A stretch of 37,878 nucleotides of DNA from Clostridia bacterium (GCA_027314765.1 DAHVAF010000336.1:1-37878), one strand, 5' to 3'. Counted from the stretch's first letter, positions 1 to 7,786 are shown. Program-made: numbers and translations. The notes: a model not told the origin generated them from the letters alone.

Positions 1-243
1 GGCTTGCTTCGACACCACGTCGGCGCGGTGGGGCTGGTCATGGCGGAGCCGCTTCCCTCGGTGGCGCGTGCTCCCCGGCTCATGCATTGTTACAGGCGCC
101 TGAATATTCTCAGCGGCGTCATTACCCGTCCGATTGGTTCAGTTCCTGCCCGTGGCCGCGCTGTGGGAATTCGCAAGTTCTGACAAGATTCGAAGTCACT
201 CGCGGATACTTTATGAACGACAACTGGAGGTTTATGGCGCTTC
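1..243. other. No gene recognised at left edge
   Basis: I see no convincing coding region in this stretch. A short palindrome (CAGGCGCCTG near 95) and a GGAGG at 226-230 are present; the latter is the likely ribosome binding site of the next gene. An upstream gene may end just outside the window. Confidence 0.4.
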
Positions 244-633
244 ATGCTTGTACCACGCGTGGTCGTCGTGGAGGACGAGCCAGCGATCCGATTCGCTCTC
301 GGCGAGCTTCTGATGGAGGAGGGCTCCGCGGTCGACGCCGTGGCAGGCGGGGCGGATGCCCTGCGGCTGCTGGCGACCGGTGCCCCGGTCGACGCCATGC
401 TGATCGACCTGTTCATGCCCGGCATGACGGGACGCGACCTCGTCCATGCGATCCGCGCGGGCGGTCGCCACGCCGATGTGCCGATCCTGCTGCTCACGGG
501 CGCCGTCTACCGGGCCGAGGACCACCCCGCGCCGGACGCGTACCCGTCGGTGATCGAGAAGCCCTTCGACGTGGACACCGTCGGGGCGGCCCTGCGGCGC
601 GTGACGGGTGCCGTGCGCGCAGACTCGGCCTGA
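244..633 (+). CDS. Stand-alone response regulator receiver protein
   Basis: This 129-residue protein is a single CheY-like REC domain with no output domain. The acidic cluster E10-D11-E12, the predicted phospho-acceptor D55 (in LIDLFMPG), the switch residue T85 (LLLTG) and the conserved K106 (EKPFD) are all visible, so phosphorylation by a histidine kinase is expected. No kinase gene is adjacent, so the partner is unknown. The ATG at 244 lies 13 bases after GGAGG, which is rather far; an ATG at 234 is better spaced but is in another frame. Such proteins usually act by protein-protein contact, for example in phosphorelays. Confidence 0.85.
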   Translation: MLVPRVVVVEDEPAIRFALGELLMEEGSAVDAVAGGADALRLLATGAPVDAMLIDLFMPGMTGRDLVHAIRAGGRHADVPILLLTGAVYRAEDHPAPDAYPSVIEKPFDVDTVGAALRRVTGAVRADSA

Positions 634-723
634 GCGGCGGCGTAATCGCGCCGACCCGGCGTCCCCGCGTCAGCAGGTGAGGCGCGCCCGTGTGTCGCAA
701 TCCCCGCCGAGGGGGCGTGCACC

Positions 724-1122
724 GTGCGCATCGGGGAGCTGGCCGCGCTGGCCGGGGTGAGCACGCACACGATCCGCCACTATCACCGCATCGGCCTGCT
801 GCCTGAGCCGACGCGCGAGTCCAATGGCTACCGTGCCTACGGCGTGCGTGACGCCGTCCGGCTGGTTCGCGTGCGGCATCTCGTGGGCCTGGGGTGGCGG
901 CTGGGCGACGTCGCCGACGCCCTTGCCTTTGATGAGGGGCGGGACCTGCGCGAGATCCTGGCCGAACTGCGCGCCGACCTGGCGCGACACGAGCGCCGCA
1001 TCGCCGACCAGCGGCGCCGCGTGGAGGCGCTGCTCGCGCGCGACGACTATCTGATGCTGCCCGGGGCCATGGCCGACGCCCTTTCCGCCCACGATCGCGG
1101 TCCGGGGATCATCCTCTTATAA
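724..1122 (+). CDS. MerR-family transcriptional regulator
   Basis: The 132-residue protein has the MerR winged-helix DNA-binding domain at residues 1-70. It starts with RIGELAALAGVSTHTIRHYHRIGLL and continues with the RAYGVRDAVRL recognition region. A charged helix at about 80-112 probably forms the antiparallel dimer coiled coil. The short C-terminus contains no cysteine cluster, so a metal-sensing role is not supported. It starts with GTG behind a GAGGGGG stretch. Its 3' end overlaps that of the convergent secreted-protein gene by 6 bases. The target promoter is not evident. Confidence 0.85.
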   Translation: MRIGELAALAGVSTHTIRHYHRIGLLPEPTRESNGYRAYGVRDAVRLVRVRHLVGLGWRLGDVADALAFDEGRDLREILAELRADLARHERRIADQRRRVEALLARDDYLMLPGAMADALSAHDRGPGIILL

Positions 1123-2001
1123 GCCAGGCGCGACTGGCGCCGCCATGAGGCGGCGCCAGTCTGCAAAGCTCCCATAGCCCTGTCTCGTCACAAGGAGATA
1201 GAGCGGCACGTCCGCCGGGACGGCGAGCGTGGCGGGGCAGCCCGTCGCGCCGCAGGTGAGGGGCGGATAGAGGGTTGTGATCCGTGACAGGCCGAGCTTC
1301 AGCGTGACACCGGTGTCGCCGGCGGGGTAGGTCGTGCCGTTCCACGAGGTCCGGGCGCCTGGCCCGCTTTCGATGAACGGCAGGCCAAGCGGCAGGCCGT
1401 TCTGATGGGTGGTGCCCGCGGGCGTCACGGTGGTCAGGTCCATCGTGCCTGTGGTGGCGTAGAACTCGGGTGCGCTTGGATCGGAAACGGCGAAGAAGTC
1501 CGCCCACGGATTGCCAGGGGTCCGCAGCACCCAGTGCGTGATGTGGAGCACCCCGTAGTACGTCACCGGACCGACGCCGGGCAGCGTCAGGCTGATGCGG
1601 CCGATCGCGCTGCCGGTCTGATTGGCGTTGAAGCGGAAGATCGCGTACTCCGACTCGCCGCCGTAGGCCGCGCACACGGAGAACGACAGGTCGTCGCAGT
1701 TGTTGGCGATGACCGCCGTGTACGAGGTGCCCGCGGCGCCGTGGCCCGCCTCGGCGGCCCAGTTCGGAAGCTGCGGTGGATTGGTGAGCCACGATCCGAA
1801 GCCGGACAGGGGCGCGCCCCCCTGGAACGGGTGCAACGGTGCCGGCATGAGCGGGGCTGCGGCTGCGGGAGCCGGCAGCGCGCCGGCGACCAGGGCGACG
1901 GCAACGAGAACCGGGGTGACAAGACGCTTTGCCCACGTCGTGTAGGCGATGGCCAACCTCTCCTTTCGGCTCTTGCGACGCCAACCGGGAAGATTCGCCA
2001 T
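1117..2001 (-). CDS. Secreted protein of unknown function
   Basis: I do not recognise the family. The N-terminus has a basic stretch, a hydrophobic core (VTPVLVAVALVAGAL) and an Ala-rich cleavage region (APAAAAP), so it is an exported protein of about 250 mature residues. The mature part is rich in G, T, P and aromatic residues, suggestive of a beta-rich fold, and has four cysteines spaced as two pairs (NNC..SVC and TCGATGC) that could form disulfides. The start is uncertain: an ATG at 2001 gives a long n-region, while a TTG at 1956 directly behind AAAGGAGAGG gives a more typical signal peptide but with a very short spacing. The gene stands alone, divergent from tRNA-Val. Confidence 0.6.
   Translation of the reverse strand: MANLPGWRRKSRKERLAIAYTTWAKRLVTPVLVAVALVAGALPAPAAAAPLMPAPLHPFQGGAPLSGFGSWLTNPPQLPNWAAEAGHGAAGTSYTAVIANNCDDLSFSVCAAYGGESEYAIFRFNANQTGSAIGRISLTLPGVGPVTYYGVLHITHWVLRTPGNPWADFFAVSDPSAPEFYATTGTMDLTTVTPAGTTHQNGLPLGLPFIESGPGARTSWNGTTYPAGDTGVTLKLGLSRITTLYPPLTCGATGCPATLAVPADVPLYLLVTRQGYGSFADWRRLMAAPVAPGL
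1132..1161. terminator. Perfect 13-bp hairpin between convergent genes
   Basis: GACTGGCGCCGCC (1132-1144) and its exact complement (1149-1161) flank an ATGA tetraloop. The hairpin follows the MerR gene and lies inside the last codons of the convergent gene. No T-run follows on either side, so it could be a bidirectional terminator without a U-tract or an mRNA 3'-end stabiliser. Confidence 0.5.
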
Positions 2002-2031
2002 CCGGTGACCAACGCCTGCCGCTCCCGCGCG

Positions 2032-2060
2032 TTGACGGAGGCCGCGACGGCCGGTAGAAT
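2032..2060 (+). promoter_or_regulatory. Promoter of tRNA-Val
   Basis: TTGACG (2032-2037) and TAGAAT (2055-2060) are separated by 17 bases, a near-consensus housekeeping sigma promoter. The expected transcription start is about 2067, a few bases before the mature tRNA. Confidence 0.75.
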
Positions 2061-2072
2061 CGGTACACACGC

Positions 2073-2147
2073 GGGTGCGTAGCTCAGCGGAAGAGCGTCC
2101 GGTTCACATCCGGAAGGTCGCAGGTTCGAACCCTGCCGCGCCCACCA
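2073..2147 (+). tRNA. tRNA-Val (anticodon CAC)
   Basis: A full cloverleaf can be folded by eye. The acceptor stem is GGGTGCG/CGCGCCC with one T-G pair. The D-arm is GCTC-GAGC (2082-2096). The anticodon stem TCCGG/CCGGA encloses loop TTCACAT, giving anticodon CAC at 2105-2107. The T-arm is GCAGG-TTCGAAC-CCTGC, followed by discriminator A and an encoded CCA (2145-2147). CAC reads the GUG valine codon, which is abundant in this GC-rich genome. Confidence 0.95.
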
Positions 2148-2161
2148 TCACAACTCAAGCC

Positions 2162-2203
2162 AAGCGCGGCAGGGCGAGCGCGCCCTGCCGCGCTTCGTCT
2201 TTG
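2162..2203 (+). terminator. Rho-independent terminator of tRNA-Val
   Basis: A perfect 15-bp stem (AAGCGCGGCAGGGCG, 2162-2176, with its complement at 2181-2195) with loop AGCG is followed by CGTCTTTG. It begins 15 bases after the tRNA CCA. Confidence 0.8.
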
Positions 2204-2217
2204 AGCGAACGCCGCCC

Positions 2218-2568
2218 CTACGTGCGGACGAGCACTGCCACCAGCGTGGCGATGACGCCCAGAAACCCGAGAATGCCCACCAGGAGCTGGCTGTTTGTGG
2301 CTCTGGTGAGCTTGCTCTCGAACTCGCCGCGAAGGCTGCCGATCTCCCCGCGCACGCTGGCGATCACCCCGCGGACCTCATCGCGGAACGTGCCGATCTC
2401 CCCGCGCACGCTGCCGATCTCCCCGCGGAGCGTGCCGATCTCCCCGCGCACGCCGGCGATATCCCCGTGGACCTCATCGCGGAACGTGCCGATCTCCCCG
2501 CGGACGCTGCCGATCTCCCCGCGGACAGTGCCGATCTCCCCGCGCACGCTGGCGATCCCGACCCGCAT
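2218..2568 (-). CDS. Heptad-repeat coiled-coil membrane protein
   Basis: The protein consists of about a dozen seven-residue repeats of the type (V/F/L)RGEIG(S/T), interrupted twice by FRDEV, followed by one C-terminal membrane helix (LLVGILGFLGVIATLVAVLV) and a short basic tail. It should be a rod-like coiled coil anchored in the membrane by its C-terminus. The underlying DNA is a 21-bp tandem repeat (about 2330-2560), so copy number may vary. The ATG at 2568 has no ribosome binding site, and the same frame stays open and coiled-coil-like up to a stop at 2682 (RLGDLRD..RLEARVERLDAKIETEV). The real start may therefore be a rare codon such as CTG at 2655 or 2613, or ATC at 2676. Function is unknown. 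Confidence 0.6.
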   Translation of the reverse strand: MRVGIASVRGEIGTVRGEIGSVRGEIGTFRDEVHGDIAGVRGEIGTLRGEIGSVRGEIGTFRDEVRGVIASVRGEIGSLRGEFESKLTRATNSQLLVGILGFLGVIATLVAVLVRT

Positions 2569-2682
2569 CTCCTGGCTCAGGCCCGCGACTTCGGTCTCGA
2601 TCTTGGCATCCAGGCGCTCAACGCGCGCTTCGAGCCGTCCTTGGCCGTCCCGCAGATCGCCGAGGCGCTGAAGGATGAGTCA

Positions 2683-2894
2683 CCCGACGTTCATCGGCGC
2701 TTCCAGCCCGTCCGTGCCCGCGCTGCCCGGCCGCTCGCCGCCCGCCTCCTCCACGCCCTCTCACCTCACACTGTACCGAACATGGGAATTGCCGGCCGCC
2801 CCACCCGTGCCCAGTCGGCTCTGCCAGTCGCGGCGTCCCAAGCCGCTGGCGTCCCCCGCCGCTGGCGTCCCCCTCCGCTCGCGCCCCACACCGC
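2683..2894. other. Intergenic stretch with short direct repeats
   Basis: No gene is supported here. CCGCTGGCGTCCCC-type motifs are repeated around 2841-2880. On the minus strand a TACAGT near 2770 could be a -10 element for the coiled-coil gene, but no clear -35 accompanies it. I looked for the missing C-terminal domain of the polymerase-like gene in all frames and did not find it. Confidence 0.35.
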
Positions 2895-3473
2895 TCACGC
2901 CCCCCGCCGCCCGCGCTCCGTCGCCGGCGTGTGGTCGCGACCCAGCGCCGCCGACCAGATCGCGTGCGAGCGCGCGCCGAGCCTGGCCCGCAGCCACCCG
3001 GGCCCCTGCGCGACCAGGTCGCCGACCGTCGCCGCGCCCTCGCCCCGCAGCATCGCCGCCGCGGCGGGCCCGACTCCCCACAGGCGCTCGACGGGCTGCG
3101 GCCAGAGCGTCCCCGGCACGTCGGCCCGCGTCAGGGCCAGCACAGCCTCGGGCTCGGCAAGGTCGGCCGCGAGCACGGCAAGCACCCGCTGCGGCCCGAC
3201 GCCCGCGCGGCAGCCCGCGATGCCCATGGCGCGCAGCTCCGCAACCGCCGCCCGGGCCCGCGCGGCGCCGCCCCGCAGGTCAAAGCCGCCGCTCGGGCCG
3301 CCCGGAACCGCCAGCGCCGCCCGCGCCCCGTCCAGCGCTTCCGGCAGGTTGCCGAGGCCCAGCCCCGCCAGGACCGCGCACGCGGTGGCCGCCGTGCCCG
3401 CCTCCCTCCGCGCCAGCCGGATGCAGATATGCGTGGAGCCCTGCGACGCCACGGCGCCACCCCCTTGGCCCAT
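2895..3473 (-). CDS. Truncated Y-family DNA polymerase-like protein
   Basis: The 192-residue protein keeps the segment joining palm and thumb of DinB/ImuB-type polymerases. CRAGVGPQRVLAVLAADLAEP corresponds to the usual G-x-NKLLAKLASDLAKP region. VERLWGVGPAAAAMLRGEGA, then TVGDLV, corresponds to the helix-hairpin-helix of the thumb. The catalytic acidic motifs are absent: the first is not visible, and GGFDLRGG stands where SIDEAF is expected. The little-finger domain is also missing, so polymerase activity is unlikely. A perfect LexA box lies 10 bases upstream of the ATG, so SOS induction is expected. It could be an accessory factor comparable to ImuB, or a decaying gene. The open frame and retained operator argue for some function. 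Confidence 0.6.
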   Translation of the reverse strand: MGQGGGAVASQGSTHICIRLARREAGTAATACAVLAGLGLGNLPEALDGARAALAVPGGPSGGFDLRGGAARARAAVAELRAMGIAGCRAGVGPQRVLAVLAADLAEPEAVLALTRADVPGTLWPQPVERLWGVGPAAAAMLRGEGAATVGDLVAQGPGWLRARLGARSHAIWSAALGRDHTPATERGRRGA

Positions 3474-3483
3474 CGTAGGGTGG

Positions 3484-3497
3484 CGAACATTTGTTCG
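3484..3497 (-). promoter_or_regulatory. LexA (SOS) operator
   Basis: On the minus strand the sequence CGAACAAATGTTCG matches every position of the Bacillus-type LexA/DinR consensus CGAACRNRYGTTCG. It ends 10 bases before the start codon of the polymerase-like gene. It also lies 56 bases upstream of the divergent DUF3243 gene, which might share the control. Confidence 0.85.
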
Positions 3498-3552
3498 TCA
3501 AGGCATCCAGGCCTGTGTGGATGGAGAGACTCTTGCGCGGAGGTGCCACTCC

Positions 3553-3807
3553 ATGAGCCTCGGCTCCGAGTCATTCGAGTCCTTCCGCCAGAACCTGGCC
3601 CACCGCCTCGACCAGGCGCAGTCGATCGGTGCCTCGCGCGGCACGATCCTCAACGCCGCCAAGGACGTCGCCGAGTGGCTGAACGCCGAGGTCAGGCCCA
3701 CCAACCCCGAGCAACGCCTGCTGAAGGAGCTCTGGGATGTCTCGGACGACCGCGAGCGCCACGCGCTCACGAACGTGCTGGTCAAGTTCATCGACCGCAC
3801 CCCGTAG
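3553..3807 (+). CDS. DUF3243 family protein (YmfJ-like)
   Basis: This 84-residue soluble protein matches the Firmicutes DUF3243 family of small helical proteins. It has the conserved N-terminal segment (F-x-x-F-x-x-x-L-x-x-R-x-x-Q-A), the central T-I-x-x-A-x-x-V-x-x-x-L, and the signature N-P-E-Q-R-L-L-K-E-L-W-D-V followed by E-R-H-A-L-x-x-x-L-V-K. The ATG at 3553 is preceded by GCGGAGG with 9-base spacing. Family function is unknown; it is mostly seen in spore formers. Coding extends well upstream in the same frame, but that sequence is antisense to the polymerase-like gene and is not counted. Confidence 0.85.
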   Translation: MSLGSESFESFRQNLAHRLDQAQSIGASRGTILNAAKDVAEWLNAEVRPTNPEQRLLKELWDVSDDRERHALTNVLVKFIDRTP

Positions 3808-3852
3808 CGCCGCCCGCAGGGCTCGCCGCGCTCCGCCGGGAATCTCACCGGT

Positions 3853-5022
3853 ATGAGCAGCGTGCGTCTGCGTGTCGGCAAGGAGCGCGCGATCGCGGCC
3901 GGTCGCCGGTGGGCGTACCGGACCGAGTTGCTGCCCGCCGACGCCCCGCCCGGTGCGGTGGTCGACCTGCTCGACAGCCAGGGCGCCTTCGTGGCGCGGG
4001 GCTTCTTCAACCCGCGCTCCGAGCTGGCCTTTCGCGTCGTGACCGAGGACCCGGCGGAGCCGGTCGACGCGGATTTGGTGCGGCGGCGTATCGCCGCCGC
4101 TTGGGCCTACCGCAAGGCGGTCGCCGATGATCCGAGGTACTGCCGGGCCTTCTTCTCCGAAGCGGACGGCCTGCCTGGCCTGGTCGCCGACCGCCTCGGC
4201 GAGGTCGTCGCCCTGCAGATCTCGGCGCTCGGCCTATTGCCCTGGCACGGGCTCATCGTGGACACGCTCGCCGAGCTGCTGCGCCCCGCCGCGATCGATG
4301 AGCGGGGCGAGGGCGGGGCCCGCCGCCGCGAGGGCCTGCCGGAGGGCTCCGGCGTCCGCTGGGGGGTGCTGCCCGAGCCCCTGGTGGTGGAGGAGGGTGG
4401 CCTCCGCCTGCGGGTCGACGTGGCCGCCGGGCAGAAGACCGGCCACTACCTCGACCAGCGCAGCAACCGCCTGCGCCTGCGCCAGCTCGCCCGCGGGGAC
4501 GGGGTGCTGGACGCCTTCTGCAATACCGGCGGCTTCGGGCTGCAGGCGCTGGCCGCGGGCTGCGCGCGCGCGACCTTCCTCGACATCTCGCCGGATGGCG
4601 TGGCCGCTGCCCTCGCCAATGCGGCCGCCAACGGCTTCGCCGCCAGCGCCGAGGGCACGGTGGCCAACGCCTTCGACCAGCTGCGCGCCTATGAGCGGGA
4701 CGGGCGCCGCTTCGACGTGGTCATCCTCGACCCGCCCGCCTTCGCCCGCGGCCGCCGCACCCTGGACGCCGCCTTCCGCGGATATAAGGAGATCAACCTG
4801 CGGGCCATGCGGCTGCTGCGGCCGGGCGGGCTGCTCGCCACATCGTCCTGCTCCCAGCCCGTCAGCGACGACATGTTCCTGCGGATGCTCGCCGATGCGG
4901 CGGCCGATGCCCGCTGCCGCATGCGGGTGATCGACCGGCGCGGCGCGGGCCCCGACCACCCGGGCCTGCTTGGCGCCGAGCAGACACTCTACCTGAAGTG
5001 CGTATTCCTGGAGCGTCTCTGA
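3853..5022 (+). CDS. rlmI: Class I SAM-dependent 23S rRNA methyltransferase (RlmI family)
   Basis: The protein has the layout of 23S rRNA (cytosine-C5) methyltransferases of the RlmI/YccW type. An N-terminal PUA-like domain spans about residues 1-75 (starting VRLRVGKERAIAAGRRWAY). A linker containing the conserved SEADGLPGLVADRLG follows. A C-terminal Rossmann methyltransferase domain runs from about 170. SAM-binding motif I is VLDAFCNTGGFGLQALAAG, motif IV is ILDPPAF, and the SSCSQ segment holds the putative catalytic cysteine. At 389 residues it has normal family length. It probably modifies 23S rRNA in the cytoplasm; the exact target base cannot be read from sequence. Confidence 0.85.
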   Translation: MSSVRLRVGKERAIAAGRRWAYRTELLPADAPPGAVVDLLDSQGAFVARGFFNPRSELAFRVVTEDPAEPVDADLVRRRIAAAWAYRKAVADDPRYCRAFFSEADGLPGLVADRLGEVVALQISALGLLPWHGLIVDTLAELLRPAAIDERGEGGARRREGLPEGSGVRWGVLPEPLVVEEGGLRLRVDVAAGQKTGHYLDQRSNRLRLRQLARGDGVLDAFCNTGGFGLQALAAGCARATFLDISPDGVAAALANAAANGFAASAEGTVANAFDQLRAYERDGRRFDVVILDPPAFARGRRTLDAAFRGYKEINLRAMRLLRPGGLLATSSCSQPVSDDMFLRMLADAAADARCRMRVIDRRGAGPDHPGLLGAEQTLYLKCVFLERL

Positions 5023-5028
5023 GCCCTC

Positions 5029-5037
5029 TGGTACAAT
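5029..5037 (+). promoter_or_regulatory. Extended -10 promoter before glycosyltransferase
   Basis: TGGTACAAT forms an extended -10 element (TGn plus TACAAT at 5032-5037). The -35 at the right distance (TGGAGC) is poor, which is usual for extended -10 promoters. It begins 6 bases after the methyltransferase stop and 28 bases before the glycosyltransferase ATG. Confidence 0.6.
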
Positions 5038-5065
5038 GCTCCTTGCGTTGGGGGGCGGTACCGGG

Positions 5066-6343
5066 ATGGATCCCTCGACCATGATGGGGCTGACCCTGCC
5101 CGGTGCGCTGCCGCCCGTGTGGGTGGTGGCGCTGATCCATGCCCTGGAATGGGTCCTGATCGGCTACACGGCCTACGTCACCATCCTGCCGCTGGCGGGC
5201 TTCACCACCCGGGCCGAGCGCCGCCGCCCGCCACCGCAGAAGCGGTTCGCCATCGTGATCCCCGCCCACAACGAAAGCGTCGTCATCGGCAACCTGGTGG
5301 ACTGCTGCCTCGCGATGGACTACCCGCGCCGGCTCTTCGACGTGTACGTCATCGCGGACAACTGCACGGACGACACCGCGGCGGTGGCGGCCCACCACGG
5401 CGCGCGCGTGATCGAGCGCACCAGCGCCCGGCGGCGCGGCAAGGGCTATGCGCTCGAGGACGCCTTCCAGCGGCTGCTCGCGGGGCGCCGGTACGATGCC
5501 GTCGTCGTCTTCGACGCCGACAACCTGGTCGAGCCCTCGTTCCTGCAGGTGATGAACGCCGAGCTGCTGGCCGGCCGCGACATCATCCAGTGCCGCATCG
5601 ACGTCAAGAACCCCGACGATACCTGGGTGGCCGCCACCTTCGGCATGTCGTTCTGGACCAGCAACCGCTTCTGGTTCCTGGCCAAGCACAACCTCGGCCT
5701 GTCGGCGGCCCTTGGCGGGACGGGGATGTGCATCAGCACGCGCGCCCTGCGCGAGGTCGGCTGGCAGCCCAGCAGCCTGACGGAGGACCTGGAGTTCTCG
5801 GCCCGGGCGCTTCTGGCGGGCTATAGGACCTACTGGTCGCACGAGGTGGCCATCTACGACGAGAAGCCGCTGACATTCGCCCAATCATGGCGCCAGCGCA
5901 TGCGCTGGGCGCAGGGCCAGGCCCAGGTGGCCTTCCGCTACCTGCCGCGCCTGCTCTGGGCCGGCATTCGCGAGCGCAGCATCCTCAAGCTGGAGGGCGG
6001 GTTCGCCCTGTTCCAGCCGTTCTACGTCATCCTTTCGACGGGCGTCTACGGCCTCGGGATCGTGCTGGCCCACTTCTGGGTCCTGCCGCTGATGCCCCTC
6101 GGCGTGCCGTTCTGGATCGGCATCGCCATCGCCGATTACGTGCTGCCGGCGGCGGCGATGCTGGCCGACCGGCGGCCGAAGCGGCCCCTGCGCTTCCTCA
6201 TCCTCTACCCGCTCTTCATGTACTCCTGGATCCCGCTGACCTGGGGCGGCGTCATCCGGGCACGGCACCGCGATTGGGTGCACACATCCCATACGCGCGC
6301 CATCGCCTACGCCGAGCTGGCGGGGGGCAAGGGTGCGGGATAG
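5066..6343 (+). CDS. Membrane glycosyltransferase, GT2 family
   Basis: The 425-residue protein resembles processive or BcsA/NodC-like family 2 transferases. It has an N-terminal membrane helix, then a cytoplasmic GT-A domain with FAIVIPAHNESVVIG, the nucleotide-binding VVVFDADN (DxD), LTEDLEF (TED, catalytic base) and QRMRW (Q-x-x-R-W). Three or so membrane helices close the protein. Product and sugar are not predictable; poly-sugar or glycolipid synthesis fits. ATG 5066 follows a G-rich stretch; ATG codons at 5081 and 5084 are alternatives. It leads a co-directional run with the CPBP protease, zinc-ribbon protein and RNase HI, with tight spacing throughout. Confidence 0.85.
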   Translation: MDPSTMMGLTLPGALPPVWVVALIHALEWVLIGYTAYVTILPLAGFTTRAERRRPPPQKRFAIVIPAHNESVVIGNLVDCCLAMDYPRRLFDVYVIADNCTDDTAAVAAHHGARVIERTSARRRGKGYALEDAFQRLLAGRRYDAVVVFDADNLVEPSFLQVMNAELLAGRDIIQCRIDVKNPDDTWVAATFGMSFWTSNRFWFLAKHNLGLSAALGGTGMCISTRALREVGWQPSSLTEDLEFSARALLAGYRTYWSHEVAIYDEKPLTFAQSWRQRMRWAQGQAQVAFRYLPRLLWAGIRERSILKLEGGFALFQPFYVILSTGVYGLGIVLAHFWVLPLMPLGVPFWIGIAIADYVLPAAAMLADRRPKRPLRFLILYPLFMYSWIPLTWGGVIRARHRDWVHTSHTRAIAYAELAGGKGAG

Positions 6344-7010
6344 CGACGCGATCCAGCGCCTGCCGGGGTCCGACCTTGTCTTCGTCTGGATCATGGCCGA
6401 GCTTGGCGCGGGCCTGCTGCAGGTGGCGGCAGTCACCGCGCTCCGCGCTCCCGTCGCGCGGCTGCTCGCCAGCTACTTCGTCACGGCGGGCGCCTTCCTT
6501 GGCGCGACCCTCTTCTGGCTCGCGGCGCGCCGCGTGCGCCGTCACTGGTTTCAGCGGGTGTCGCCCGCCTGGCTCCTTGGCGGTATCGCGGCGGGGCTGC
6601 TCCTGAGGCTGGCCGGGGCGGCCGTGACGGCCCTGGAGCAGCTGGCCGTGCCGCGGATCGTGCCCAACAATCCGGTGGTGACCGCTCCCAGCCTCTTCCG
6701 CGATCCCGTCAGCGCCGGCGCGCTGGTGATCGCCGTCGTCGTCGCCGCACCCCTTGCGGAGGAGATCTTCTACCGCGGCCTGCTCTTCCGCTGGCTGCGC
6801 GGCCGCCTCGGCCTGGCGGCGGCCGCCTCCGTCAGCGGGCTCCTCTTCGGGGCGGCTCACTTCGACCCCACGCTGCTGCTGCCCCTGGCCGTCGTGGGCG
6901 CCGGCCTGGCGGTCCTCTACGAGCGGGCGCGCAGCCTCTGGCCCTGCTACGTGGCCCACGCCTGCCTCAACGCCGTGTCGGTGGCGCTGGCCCTCGCGGC
7001 CCTGCGCTGA
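6333..7010 (+). CDS. CPBP family intramembrane glutamic protease
   Basis: This polytopic 225-residue protein has the CAAX-protease/bacteriocin-processing signature. The motif EEIFYRG (E143, E144, R148) is followed by FGAAH (F172, H176) and a C-terminal H209..N213, which together form the intramembrane active site of the Rce1/MroQ-like family. The GTG start lies inside the preceding glycosyltransferase gene (11-base overlap), pointing to translational coupling. The substrate is unknown. Confidence 0.85.
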   Translation: MRDSDAIQRLPGSDLVFVWIMAELGAGLLQVAAVTALRAPVARLLASYFVTAGAFLGATLFWLAARRVRRHWFQRVSPAWLLGGIAAGLLLRLAGAAVTALEQLAVPRIVPNNPVVTAPSLFRDPVSAGALVIAVVVAAPLAEEIFYRGLLFRWLRGRLGLAAAASVSGLLFGAAHFDPTLLLPLAVVGAGLAVLYERARSLWPCYVAHACLNAVSVALALAALR

Positions 7011-7062
7011 AGGTGCCGGGCAAGCCGAGGGCGTAGACCGGAGCGGGAAGGAACGTGGCCGC

Positions 7063-7785
7063 TTGGACTGGAAGGCCGAGGTGGCAAAGCTCCCGGACAT
7101 CCAGGCCGCCGACCGCGAGATCGACCGCCTGCGCACGGAGCGGCGCGACCTCGCGGCCGGCAAGACCGTGGCCGACCTCAGCAAGCAGGTGGCCGGCGCC
7201 GAGGCGGCCCTCGGGCGGCTGCGGTCCGAGCGGGAGACCGTGGCCCGCCAGCAGCGCCTGGACGACCTGGCCCGCCAGAGCGAGGAGGCCGACAAGAAGC
7301 GCCTGACGGAGCGCCTTTACTCGGGCACCGTCCGCAGCCCGCGCGACCTGGAGGGCCTGCAGAAGAACATCGCGGGCAGCGACGAGCGGATCGGCGTGCT
7401 GGAGACCCGCGTCCTGGAGGCCATGGAGCGCGATGAAGGCCTCGGCGCGCGGATCGCGGCGATGGAGCGCGCATTGGCGCGCGACAAAGAGACGCTCTCG
7501 GCCCGGCGCAGCGAAGCCGCGGCACGCATCGCCGACATCGACACGGCGCTCGGCGCTCTCGAGCCCCGCCGCAGGGCCCTGGCCGAGGCCGTCGCGCCCC
7601 CGGTGCTGCGGGAATACGACCGGATCCGCGGGCGGGCGGCCGGGGTCGGCGCGGCGGTCGTGAGCGGCGGCGTCTGCGGTGCCTGCAGCGTCGCGCTGCC
7701 GCCGCTGCTGGTGTCGCGGCTGGCCCGGGGCGATTCCCTGGTGAACTGCGAGCACTGCGGCCGGATCCTGGTGGGAGGGCTCTGA
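7063..7785 (+). CDS. C4-type zinc-ribbon coiled-coil protein (DUF164/CdsZ-like)
   Basis: Residues 1-185 are a long heptad-rich helical hairpin, followed by a C-terminal zinc ribbon with CGAC and, 27 residues later, CEHC. This is the layout of the bacterial zf-RING_7 (DUF164) family, proposed to bind nucleic acid or to act in ribosome or tRNA-related processes. The TTG at 7063, ten bases after AAGGA, gives a 240-residue protein of normal length. The open frame upstream is antisense-free but overlaps the protease gene and lacks homology. The next gene starts one base after its stop. Confidence 0.8.
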   Translation: MDWKAEVAKLPDIQAADREIDRLRTERRDLAAGKTVADLSKQVAGAEAALGRLRSERETVARQQRLDDLARQSEEADKKRLTERLYSGTVRSPRDLEGLQKNIAGSDERIGVLETRVLEAMERDEGLGARIAAMERALARDKETLSARRSEAAARIADIDTALGALEPRRRALAEAVAPPVLREYDRIRGRAAGVGAAVVSGGVCGACSVALPPLLVSRLARGDSLVNCEHCGRILVGGL

Positions 7786-7786
7786 G

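Noticed and set aside
2683-2894. Missing little-finger domain of the polymerase in another frame
   Set aside because: None of the minus-strand frames contains a recognisable little-finger sequence, so a simple frameshift does not explain the truncation.
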